From Favolaschia claudopus (lineage: Eukaryota; Basidiomycota; Agaricomycetes; Agaricales; Mycenaceae), in the NCBI GenBank assembly GCA_037176885.1, contig JAWWNJ010000115.1:1-64000 (forward strand): DNA of 64,000 nt, given 5' to 3'. The position numbers and the translations under genes are program-made. Under the pieces are notes generated by a model. It was not told the DNA's origin. It saw only the letters and a list, made by a program, of their open reading frames with translations, and did no database searches. Positions 21,762 to 31,351 of this stretch are shown here, piece by piece (within the stretch, counting starts at the first letter, position 1; the number at the start of each line of letters is the position of its first letter).

Positions 21762-21797
21762 TCTCCCCTTTTTCATAAATTGAGTGTCCCCACTCAA
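21762..21797 (-). other. Polypurine tract and tetraloop hairpin of element B
   Basis: In element sense AAAAAGGGGAGA abuts the LTR start TGATAG, a standard plus-strand primer site. Just upstream (plus 21780-21797) is a perfect 7-bp inverted repeat TTGAGTG-TCCC-CACTCAA; in element-sense RNA the loop is GGGA, a GNRA tetraloop. The same arrangement recurs at 27187-27223. Confidence 0.7.
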
Positions 21798-22160
21798 CAC
21801 TTGGTCCTTATTTCGCGCCCTCTTTGCGCTATCAAAAGTGTTTCCCACAGTCATTCGGCTAACTCGGCTATCGCGACCGGTGTGGTCCCGCGAGATTTTG
21901 CTTCCGTTGATAGACAGCGGGATCCTCGCTTAGATCCCGAAAACACTTATAAGTGTTCATTATTGCCTATACTGACGCCTACAACCGCCAACTGTTGTGT
22001 TCTGAGTGTGCGGAGTTTGCGCGAGCAAAGTGGGTCCGTGCGCATCAATAAATCCACGTGATTTGTGTTTGTTTTGCCGCAGCTTTTCTCCCACTTTCTC
22101 TGCTCTTCCCACCACAACCACCTATCGCGAATACTCAAACTACAGCTCTAGCACACTGTC

Positions 22161-25100
22161 ATGGGTACGTGGCTGGCTTATATTTGTAGTTTAGAGTCTC
22201 ACAGGTTGCCTTGGGCTGTTTTACAGCTCAAGTCACTCAGAACGCTGCCCTCACCATCGAGAACGCATTCAACACTTTTCGCGTCAGCCCGCACACCCTA
22301 TTCCTGGACTCCATGTCGGTGACCCAGTACCAGGCTGCAGCTGCTGAGGGACGTCACATCGTCCCTTACAAGCTTAAGCCCGAGGACTTCAGCTATCCAG
22401 CTGGACTTCGCCCATTCTTCCCGCTCCACGCCTCGGAACTCGTTCGCGACTACCCGCTCAACGGCGCGGATGTCCACTGTCTCCAGCTATTCATCCATCC
22501 AGTTACTATCTGGCTACTCCCCTACGTCCGCGACGTCTATCGCTCTCACCAGACGAACCCCCGACTGGCTAGCCTGGCTCCTTCAACATTTCGAACCAAT
22601 TGCTGTGAGCATTCGTGAATGCTCATTTTCAGCGCTTTTTGCTGACTTCAACTTTTCAGCGACTCATCTCCCGTTACTACGAAGCTTTTGACATCACAGA
22701 GATCTTCGACCGCTGCTCGTCGCCATCCATAACATTGGGAGAATGTTCGAGAGGGCCTACCCCGGACGATGGAAGCAGCCTTATCGCATCCTTCCCATGT
22801 CCTTTGAGGGTCGGGACATTAGCAGGGTACGTCGCCCCTTATTCGTGACAGATCATATATTGATAAAACTTCTTGGTTTTTCAGATTCTGCACCTCTCTT
22901 TGCAGTTCACCCTGCCCGGGATTATCGAGTTCGAGGACCACTTCCCTTGCACAGAGCTCGGCCTACGTTCTACGAAGAATCCTGTCTCCGCGACATCAAC
23001 AACGAATACTTCGACCGTTTCATTCGTTACTGCGCCCTCGTCGCCTACCAAGGGCTGAGGTTGAGGGCAAGTTCGACGAAGCTAGTGTCGCCAAAATCAA
23101 GCCTCTAATGGACCAAAGCGTCTTCCCTTTGGTGAGTTTCCATCCTCTTTCTGACCTTTCGTGATAGCTAATGCTTCTCAATGTTTAGGCCAAATTGGAT
23201 CAGGTCATCGGCAACATCGACAACCGTTCTTTCATCGACGCCATCCTCAACTCTGCTTGGACAGTCTGGTCCCTCATCCCTGAGAAGGATCGCAACCCTG
23301 GCTGGGAAGCCGCCCTGCCCGAAGCTCGTATCTGGGGCTATTCTCTCCCACAGAGATACCGTCTTCCTAGTGGCAAGAGGACTCGTCCGCCAAAATTCAG
23401 TCTCTGGCGCGACTGCTCGCATCGCGACTATGTCGCCGACGCCTGGTTCAAGGTCAACAACCTTCCTCTCCCCAGCGGCTCATTAGCGCGACCTCTCACA
23501 CCTCCGTCATCTGAGTCTCGCTCGCCTACTCCCGAGGTCAAGCCTCCAGCGCTCTCTCGTTCGTCCAGTTTTTGGCAGTGCTGGCCCCGCACTCGGTGGC
23601 CCCTCGCCTTCTAGCGTTGCCAAGTTCTTCAATTTTGGCGTCGGATCCAGCAGCCCGGACCCTATCGCGATTGATACTGAGACTGCTCCCACTGTAAGTC
23701 CTAAGTTTCTTTACTCAGTACTTTGCGCTGATTGTCCCCACTTAGGACGCTCCTGCTCCTCAGACTCCCAGGGCTGGTTCATCCGCCCCCGTAGTCAGAC
23801 TTCCAACTCCGCGTTCGGGCGCGTCGTCTGGTAGTGCCTTCGCCGCTGGATTTGCAGCTGGCGCAGCTTCGCGTGGTCCTGACGATGGGCCTTCTGCGAC
23901 TGGTGGCGAGGAGGGTCCAGACGTTGGTATGGGCAACGACGACCCTTTCGTGACTGATGCCTCCGCTCCTGCGGGCACATCTCAGGTACTCTTTACCTAT
24001 TCTTCCTTTCATTATTGGTCACTCATGCTTTTGAAGGGCGATGCGACGCTTCAGACCCCTCAGGCTGGCTTGACCGCGGCTATCGCGACAGATGCCCCAC
24101 CTGCGTCTGGTCTTCGCCGAAGCCCGCGTGGCGCGTCCAAAGTAAGACTCTTGCCTTAACATCATTTTTCTAATTGCTAATGGTCTCCCTTTAGACCAAC
24201 GACGAGCACGAGGAGGCAACGGCTGGCACTACTGCCGACGAGTCGGACACTGCGTCCAATTCTCGTTCTTCCAAGCGCAAACGTGCTGAGGAAGAGTCGT
24301 TCAAGCCTGCTGGAGATGATGACCAGGATAGCGGTCTCTCCGACGGCGAATCTGAGGTCTCTCCGCCTCATAAACGCTCGAAGAAGGGCAATCGCGATAG
24401 CGAGGAACCGTCGCCCTTGAAGGGTAAAAGCAAGAGCAAGGGCAAGAAGAAGGCTGACGAGTCTTCCCCTGGCCCTGCTGAGGTTCGCACCACTCGCGGC
24501 GCTTCTCAGGCTCACAAAGAGGACCCCTACGAGGCGGGAGGCTTTGAGCCGACCACGTTCGATATCCGCGCAGCGAAGGAAGGTCTTGGGATCCTTCCCA
24601 AGAGCTTCCAAGCTTCTCTCCTCAAGGGTACAAGCGTTTTGGTAAGTTATTCGCTCTTCCCCTCTGTTCTTTCAACGATTCTGAGCATTCGTGATAGCGC
24701 CTCCTGGGCTGCGGAAATTGTATGCTCCGCAATCGCAAGTGCCGTCGCGAGAATGGCCATGCTCGTTGCGATGCCTGCGTCAAGAGCGGCATGTCTCGGT
24801 GCTCAGATAGCTTCTCTATCCCTGAGTACCTTCAAGTCATCAATTACTTGGAGCCGCTTACGGTCTTCTCAGACAAAAGTACGTCTCCTTGATTCCTTAT
24901 TTAATTCCAGCGTCTCTAACTTCGTTATTTCCTTAGGCTGGAACTCCGCCTTCAACGAGCTTCGCGACGCTCACTATTCCCAGATCCTCTGTGATCGGCA
25001 AGTGACACTCGCTAATGCCCGTCTTCTCCGCGCGCGCGCCAACTTGCGTGCTCTCATGAATGGTTCCGAGGTGGCTTTCAAGGGCAAAGTCATCCCTGGA

Positions 25101-25451
25101 ATCGATTCTGTTGCGGAGGAGGAGGTAGAGTTTTACACCAAACTCTTCAAGACCGCTCGTAAAGATTCCGAGCGCGAGTTCTACATGCCTGACGGCACTC
25201 GTGCGGACGACTACTATTACGAGTACGATTCGCAGTACGAAGGCTCGCAGGGGTCCGCAATGGACGAAGAGGAAGGAGAGGAGGTGCGTGTGATAGCGGT
25301 GGAGGAGGCTGAGGCTCCCAGAGAGCCATCTCCCATGCAGGAGGATGCCCCTGTCGTTCACGCACCCTCTATCTCCCTCGACGACGCTATTGCCGCAGAC
25401 GACGCTGGTCGCAACGAGTTTGTCGAAGGTTCCTCTCGAGGAGGAACTTGA
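22161..25451 (+). pseudogene. Cargo gene 1: large multi-exon protein with Zn2Cys6-like cluster, several apparent frameshifts
   Basis: Ten exons are inferred from GT-AG junctions and open frames: 22161-22164 (ATGG micro-exon), 22227-22604, 22660-22826, 22885-23131, 23189-23693, 23746-23985, 24037-24141, 24195-24641, 24698-24878, 24937-25451 (TGA). That is ~929 codons. The N-terminal half is globular with no known domain. The middle is Ser/Pro/Gly-rich. Exon 8 has nuclear-localisation-like basic stretches (KRKRAEE, HKRSKKGNR). Exon 9 encodes CX2CX6CX8CX2CX7C (24710-24802), which fits the fungal Zn(II)2Cys6 spacing. The C-terminus is acidic. Exons 6-10 are open and phase-consistent. Exons 2-5 need about four one-base corrections, at least two in plain homopolymer runs (CCCCC near 22560, TTTTT near 23573), so decay or sequence error are both possible. 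A DNA-binding role is inferred from the cluster only. Confidence 0.6.
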
Positions 25452-25962
25452 TCTTTGTAAGTCCTCTCTTACTTATTCCATATCTTAACTGACTCTTTCA
25501 GTTAGATGTTATATTATACGCTACCAAGATGGACTTTTCGCTATTGCTCCGAACTGGACGAACGCGCGCTCCCAATTGCTTTGAACATTCGTATATCTCG
25601 AAATCTCCGTACATATCTTTCGATATTCCGTGCTTTTGCTTGATTTCTTTTAGATATTGTCTTAGCTATGATTTCGGGACTTTCGATACATGGGCCTGAT
25701 TTGTATATTTGCTATACTGCCCTTAAATTGTATCAACGCTGCCTCAAAATGAGGCTTTTCTCCATTCGCGAATGCTTGAATCCTAAGTCACCAGTCCTTA
25801 CTGATGCCTCGTGCGCATTTATCGATTAAGGAAATTTTGTCGCGATTGCCTCGCTGTACGGACACCGTTCCGTTTTTCCCCAATAGTAAATAATCCAACT
25901 CTTTGGACCTATTTAAGCGCAATCATGAAAGCGTTTTCGTTGGCTCCTCAACTTTATTCTCC
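25452..25962. other. Intergenic region between cargo genes 1 and 2
   Basis: No ORF of note. It holds a small hairpin (GCCTC-AAAAT-GAGGC, near 25741), the motif CATTCGCGAATGC near 25763 and TTGTCGCGATTGC near 25838, and a TATTTAAGC TATA-like sequence near 25911, about 50 bp upstream of the gene 2 start. It probably contains the 3' end of gene 1 and the promoter of gene 2. Confidence 0.35.
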
Positions 25963-26767
25963 ATGTCGACACGTCCCTTCGTTAGCCGTCATGGTCTCCC
26001 CGTTGTTCCTGTCCTTAAGGGAACTGCCTCTATGCACGAATTCCCTATCCTCACTCCGGACTCCGCCAGACGTCTCGGCAAGCACACGAGTGCAAATGAG
26101 TTACTCTCATCGGTACGGGTATCTTCTATCACGAAAGCCAGCCACTGCTAATACTTTCGATTCTAGAACCCTGCGGTTGATTCCAATACCAATCCCATAC
26201 TGCAGACTACCTGCGTGCAGTCTGGGACTTTCTATAAGTGGTCTCAACCTTGCACGGATTGCATGGTCGCTGGTACTGGTGCTACCTGCACTTTTACCCA
26301 ACGTCTCAAGTTCGTGGAGGTCTTGGAGGCACGACGCGTCTTTGCCCAGGAGGTGATCTTTACCACCAACTCCAATCCTGGTGCGTTTGCCCACTTCCTG
26401 ACCTATCGCGATTGCTTACTTTTTTTTTCCAGCCGAGGCTTATCGCGAGTGGGAAGTCCAGTTCTTCGCTGACTGTCAAGTGGCTTTCCACCTCTTTAAC
26501 AAGAGCATCGCTCCTTTCGACAAACAGCGCTTTTCCATGCTGTCCCAAGTCGAGGCCATTCATGACTTTACTCGTCTTAGCTACTTGCACATGCTCTTTG
26601 GCGTCTACGATTATCCTACTGATGTGAAGACACTTGTCATTCAGCGTATGCAGGGTATGCAGGAGGCTTTCGAGCTATCGGCTGTGGAGGACTGTATGGT
26701 CCAGGAGATAGTGCGACTAAGCTTGTACAGTAATTGTAGAGCTGGTAGTCCCTCTAGCTCTCAGTAG
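25963..26767 (+). CDS. Cargo gene 2: intact 232-aa Cys-motif protein
   Basis: Three exons: 25963-26112, 26167-26380 and 26433-26767. They join in phase (50 codons; 71 codons plus one base; remainder) with canonical GTACGG/GTGCGT donors and TAG/CAG acceptors, giving 232 residues and no internal stop. Residues ~66-91 contain C-X12-C-X2-C-X8-C (codons at 26212, 26251, 26260, 26287). This resembles the second half of a Zn2Cys6 cluster and parallels the CDACVKSGMSRC part of cargo gene 1. The C-terminal half is helical with Gln/Phe-rich segments. No family is recognised. A clean intron-exon structure inside an LTR element argues it is still, or was until recently, expressed. Confidence 0.65.
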
Positions 26768-27186
26768 TATAAGATCGATTCCTCTCCACTTGTAGAGTCC
26801 CTTAGAGTAGTTCATAGCTCTTAGGAATCCATGTGTTTGTCAAGGAATGACCGAATTCTACTTCCTCAGTCAATCGCGAAAGCCATCTTTGCTTATTCCT
26901 ATCGCTATCTCATCTTCGGATCGCTTGCGTCAAAAAGACCAAGACAGACTGGTGCGGTTCTCTGTTCCACTTCCTATTTCGGTAATTTTCCTGTTTCGGT
27001 CGTATTACGCTTTGATTCGCGAACACATGCGGCATCCTTATTCCGCTTATCCCGATCACAGTATTTCTTATACCGATCAAAGTTTCCCTTTATATTTCTG
27101 AACTCCAGAGTCTATAGAAATCCTAAGGATTCAACTCCGGCCGCTCATTCCGCTTATCCCGCAATCTATCACGATTGCTCCTACTC
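26768..27186. other. Intergenic region between cargo genes 2 and 3
   Basis: No convincing gene. It is pyrimidine-rich with repeated TTCCGCTTATCCCG-like words and copies of the TCGCGA motif (near 26873 and 27015; a TCACGA variant near 27170). It likely holds the 3' end of gene 2. Confidence 0.3.
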
Positions 27187-27223
27187 CTCCCCTTTTCATA
27201 AATTTTAACTGTCCCCAGTTAAA
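27187..27223 (-). repeat. Internal copy of the polypurine-tract/hairpin motif
   Basis: The 18-mer CTCCCCTTTTCATAAATT matches CTCCCCTTTTTCATAAATT at the true 3' LTR boundary except for one T. It is followed by a perfect inverted repeat TTTAACTG-TCCC-CAGTTAAA (27204-27223). The loop TCCC is the same as at 21787-21790, but the stem sequence differs and is still fully paired. It lies ~100 bp upstream of the likely start of cargo gene 3, just as the first copy lies upstream of gene 1. Confidence 0.6.
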
Positions 27224-27322
27224 CTCTTTATGACGGAGTCCATCCACTCGCCTAGCTATAAAGAGCTAGCCTTCTACACTCCTTACAGCAGTATCTTTTC
27301 TCAGTATCCCTTTCTCAAGAAC

Positions 27323-28804
27323 ATGGCTCGCTCTGGTCTCACTAAAGGTCAACACGACGTAATCGTCGGTGTCGCAGACAGTGTTTCTGCGACCAAGTAC
27401 CCCGACCGTGCTAAGCAGCGCACATTCCTCGACCAACAGACTGTTACTTTGGTGCGTTTTAATATTTTAACACTTTTCACGAATGCTCATAGCGCTGTCA
27501 GGACTCGTTCTCTGGCCTTCTCGGCGAGATTGCGAAGGACAAGACTCTCTATGATGCTTTCTATAGCGTCAAAAACAGCTACCACCAGACTGCTGTCGGC
27601 TCCAACGGCGTCATTGGAGGTCGCTATCCTCTTATTCTCGAGTTGTGTGCTAAGATCAAGGCCGAGCGCGAGCTTCAACGAGGAAACACCGTAGCTTCTC
27701 AGCAAGCACACCGTACCGAACTCGAAGAGGCTCGTGCTCAGGCTGACGATCAAGAGAGCAAGAATTCGCGAAAGCCCCGCGCCCCTCGCGCTAAGGTACT
27801 TCCTTTTATTTCTGCCTTTCTCGATCGCTTATTACTCTGCCAGAAGGACAATAAAACCAAGAAGTCCAAGGCCACTATCGAAGATGGAGATGAATCTCCC
27901 TTCGACGACTCTGAGCTTCCTGGTTTTGTGGACGACGCCATGATTGTGGACGACTCCGTGCGTTTATCATTCATTATTGCTGTCATTAATTCTGACTTTG
28001 CAAATTTAGAACGACGCAAGTGCCTCTGGTCACCGGGCGACTCAGTCTCTTGACGAGCGCAACCCTGCGGTGAGTATTGACCTATCACGATAGCTTCCTT
28101 CTCGCCACTTCCTCTTATTGCTGCCTCAGACTTCGCAGTCTGGGAGTACGCGTCCTTCTTCGGTACGCCTCTCGTTTCTTCGCATCAAGGGGATTGACCG
28201 AAACTCTGCTTCCTATATCAAGGCTATGGCCATTCTTGCCCGTACTGATCCAAGTTCAGCGTCAGCCATCGTCGTTGAAGACTTCCCCGTCCCACCACCA
28301 CGGAAACGTGCACGTCCCTCACAGCCACTCGCGCATGAGGACTCAGTCGAGCAGTACGATGGTGCGTTTAGCTTTCGCGATTGCTTCTAAGCCAGCTTCT
28401 GACTTATTTCTAAGCAACCGACTTATCAGTTAACAACCCAACAGTCCGCCAAACTGTTGCCGAAGCGCGGGACGCCGTCAAAAGCTCCACAGCCGATTCG
28501 ATGGGCGCATTACGACTCCAAGAAGCAGAACTTCGCTCGCGAGTCGGCTTCGAGAATGCCCAACTCCGGTATCACCTTGATCACCGCGAGTACTTGCTCA
28601 CCGATCTTCGATGCGTCCTCGATGCCCAACATAAGCGGGAACAGGTACTACCCACCGGTAATGCCTAACTACCCTCTTTCGTGAGCAGCTTCCCTTTTTC
28701 ACGAAAGGGTGCTAACCCTTTCTTAACAGAACCGGACGCGAGTTGCAGAACTCCCTCAACTGCGGAGGTCCACCTTCCACTCTCTGCCCTTATTGTTCTG
28801 TTAA
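27323..28804 (+). CDS. Cargo gene 3: intact seven-exon 367-aa protein
   Basis: Exons 27323-27451, 27502-27795, 27844-27957, 28010-28069, 28130-28361, 28445-28644 and 28730-28804 (TAA). All junctions are GT-AG and the phases agree. The start MARSGLTKGQ has a good context (AACATGG); an in-frame ATG at 27230 would add 31 residues but looks like 5' UTR. Features seen: a globular N-terminus (YPDRAKQRTFLDQQT), a charged segment KPRAPRAKKDNKTKKSKA, an acidic patch, a PPPRKRARP nuclear-localisation-like motif, and a helical Gln/Glu/Arg-rich C-terminus likely to form a coiled coil (RLQEAELRSRVGFENAQL). Family not recognised. Introns are 48-85 bp and most contain a TCGCGA-type motif. Confidence 0.65.
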
Positions 28805-29311
28805 TTACCACTCTCCTCGTCATTGCTTTTAGAGTCTACATTCACGCTCATTAGCCGTATACCCCGACCAACTCTTTTCAGTCGTTACAGCCTATCGCGA
28901 ATTCCAACTAGTATTCTTCTTAGAATATTTCGTTACGCTCCTTTCAATGTGACTCTATGTTTTTGCCTTTGACTCGCGTGGAACACCTCTTTTGTTCCGC
29001 TCCGTCCAAGTCTAAGTCCAGAGCCTCTTCGCTCTCTTCATCATCTGAGTCCGACATGTTCTCATTACTATCGGCGCCTTTCGCGATAGCTCCAGGCTTT
29101 TTCAGATGGACTTCGTTCAACTGCAGACCCGTTCCAACGAACGGATCTTCTTTTGAGTCTTTTTCAATTGGGCCTTCTAACATCTCTCTCGATAATTCAA
29201 TCGAGTCGAAAAAATTTAGATGGCCAACTCGACTCTTTTGTTTTGGTGCTGCTCGAGCAGTACAACTCTAAATTGAGCTGTCCAGTCTTTACAGCTTTTG
29301 ACCCGTCCTCC
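28805..29311 (-). other. Junction region between leader and cargo, with a short acidic minus ORF (28944-29183)
   Basis: On the element-sense strand an ORF at 29183-28944 (~79 codons, begins MLEGPIEKDS) is strongly acidic (SDSDDEESEEALDLDLDG) and ends with a basic tail. It has no recognised domain. It may be a vestige of element coding sequence between the leader and the cargo, or the C-terminus of a degraded gag. The remaining bases carry two TCGCGA-type motifs and no other ORF. Confidence 0.3.
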
Positions 29312-29826
29312 TCACATAGAAGAAGGTACGGTTTTGTGTGTTGATACAACCGAGGGAGAGTCTAGAGGACTGGTGTGTTCCTTTTCGACTTCCCTTTCGA
29401 TGGTAGATTGCGCGTTTTTGTTCGACAGAGTATTCGTGATAGCTATTTGCTTTCTCTTTGTATGCGGTAACCCGGTTTCCTTAGCTTTGGCTCGAGATTG
29501 TAATCTGCCTGCCTTGGTAGGAGTACGCTCTAGGTCTGTTGGTGTGTTTAACCGACTAGACCAGCGTGATTTAGGTTTTTCGCGAAAGATGTGGAAGCAA
29601 GTTCGCCGTCCGCAGATATTTCTGACAAGTCTGGTCGTACCGAAATGTTGACCTAAGTCAACGGCACTTTTAACGAATAATTCGTTCTTCTCGGATGTAA
29701 GTCCAAGGTATAATCCTGTATAGGAAGGTAGAGATATTTCTATACGCAACAAGTCCAAACTTGGCTTGAGATTTCTACTTTGAAGTATAGAAATAGATGG
29801 ATGAACCCCTCGCGGTGGGCTCCAGA
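29312..29826 (-). CDS. Element B leader / gag N-terminal frame
   Basis: A continuous element-sense frame (178 codons, reading in from the LTR, no clear ATG) encodes a basic Ser/Thr/Arg-rich peptide. Segments RWSSRLNTPTDL, GRLQSRAKAKE and TLSNKNAQSTIEREVEKE align with element D at 13300-13590. In D this leads into gag at 13299. In B the similarity stops at about that point, so gag-pol has been replaced immediately after the leader. Confidence 0.5.
29806..29824 (-). other. Primer-binding site of element B
   Basis: On the minus strand TGGAGCCCACCGCGAGGGG starts two bases after the 5' LTR end (29827). It is identical to the site behind LTR A at 15429. This identifies 29827-31154 as the 5' LTR and sets the element orientation. 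Confidence 0.8.
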
Positions 29827-31154
29827 TGAAACGCTGACTATAGGGCAACTATGGAAAACACCCAAGAAATGAAAGGAATTAAATCCCTAATCAAATCTTA
29901 AATATAATCCTAACCACTATGAGATCGACGTGCGAGGTTCGGGGTTCCAGTCCAGTATAGACTGTGGCAATCCAACTATTCTAACACTCAAAATATACTA
30001 ACTAAAGCTTTCGCGATTGCTGACTTTGTACAGAGAATGTCTATACGAGTCCTATGTTGACACAGGAAGTGTGGGTTTCAACAAGGGTTTGAGATGTAAC
30101 TCTTCTCAAGAGGTTTAGGTGTTTAAGTTGCTTGTTAAGCCAATATATTCCACGCGTAAGATGTCCGATAACTGTTTCACGCGTCCCGTAGGTCAAAAGT
30201 TCTTATAATTCCACGCGTAAGTTCCCAAAATTTCCAATATTCCACGCGTACAATTCAAGAGATGATCCAACAGACAATATATATTGACGAAACAAACCAA
30301 AGAAACAAATAAGCTTCTGGAGTTTATCTCGAATGGAGTCCAACGTCTAGTTGTTCACGAAGCCGACACTGGCTTGACGCTCACAGCTAGAGGAGGGAAT
30401 CCACTAGAGTACCAGTACAGAAACGATGCCTTTTATACCTTTCACTAATAAATAATAAGAGACCGAACCATTGACAAACGGGTATAATGTGAGAGAAACT
30501 AGGGCCCGCTATGCCCTCGCCCTATCCTTGGTGGCCAGAACAGGAAATAGATCAAAGGTTCATTCAATCCAAGTCCTTATCCCGATCATTATGTTATGAC
30601 AGTGGGCCGCAGCGGCCCAATCAATATTGCCCAACTTGGCAGTAATACCCTTGGTATCATTGTCCCTCTTCGGACCTTGCTCCGTGATCGTAATACGGCG
30701 GCAGCCAACTCGGCATGACGTGTAGTTCCTTTGTAGGAATATTCTACTTCCGCAAATCCTTCGCAATTGGTTTATAGAATCATTCGTGAAAGCCTCTTGC
30801 CTCCAGGAAACACTCCTTCTGGCCTTTCGGCAGGTTCTTATAAGTCCCAAGTTATTTCCCACTCATTCTGCCTTTGGTCGGAACACAGGGTGACTCCCAA
30901 TCCTATTCCGGATGGTTAGAGACCTATCGTGATAGGTCCGTTCTGGAATATTATAACTTCCACGCTATACCAGCGCAGTCGTAGACAGTGCCAGACCTCC
31001 CACTTAGTGTATAATCCTTTAACTGGCCGCTCAGGCAAACGCCAGTCCTCATACGAGCGTATTCCCGTGGTATTTAATGTATTACTCTTTTAATACAATA
31101 GCACTTGAACTGAAAATGAATAAATTCAGCCCTGGCCCAATACCGGGTCTATCA
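29827..31154 (-). repeat. 5' LTR of element B
   Basis: Near-identical to 20438-21761 (about 17 differences counted by eye, including several one-base indels in short runs). Termini TGATAG..GTTTCA in element sense. It is bounded by the primer-binding site on the left and by unrelated sequence on the right. Confidence 0.9.
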
Positions 31155-31345
31155 CCGGGTGGTACTCCCAGGTGATGTTATATCCGTGCCGGAAAGAAGG
31201 AAGAAGGAAGAGGGAGAGAGGAGGTAGGTTCCGGTCCGAGACACAAGGGAGGAACAGAAGAGATGCCGAAGTAGAATTCGGGCTAGGTCGAACCCGGAAC
31301 TACGGATATCAAAACCACTACACCACAGGTAGATTAAGGATGAGT
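31155..31345 (-). repeat. tRNA-derived SINE-like sequence
   Basis: On the minus strand a Pol III box-A-like GTGTAGTGGTT (plus 31313-31323) is followed by a box-B-like GGGTTCGACC (plus 31286-31295), then a pyrimidine-rich body. The A-B spacing is about 20 bp shorter than in a tRNA, so this is not a functional tRNA but could be a SINE or tRNA pseudogene. Only one copy is seen in the window. Confidence 0.35.
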
Positions 31346-31351
31346 GGGAAC

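Larger units (their letters stand above)
20438..31154 (-). mobile_element. Element B: LTR element without gag-pol, carrying antisense intron-bearing genes
   Basis: The element lies in minus orientation: 5' LTR 29827-31154, primer-binding site 29806-29824, leader frame 29826-29312, then three genes on the opposite strand (22161-28804), hairpin and polypurine tract at 21762-21797, and 3' LTR 20438-21761. The LTRs differ at ~17 positions by eye over ~1,325 bp, so insertion is fairly recent. No RT, RNase H, integrase, protease or zinc knuckle was found inside, so it must be mobilised in trans, plausibly by the A/D family that shares its primer site. The 4 bp flanks are GCGG (left) and CCGG (right), an imperfect duplication. 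Confidence 0.7.

Noticed and set aside
20434..31158. Target duplication for element B (GCGG/CCGG)
   Set aside because: One of four bases differs and the right flank is not element A, so it cannot be accepted as a true duplication.
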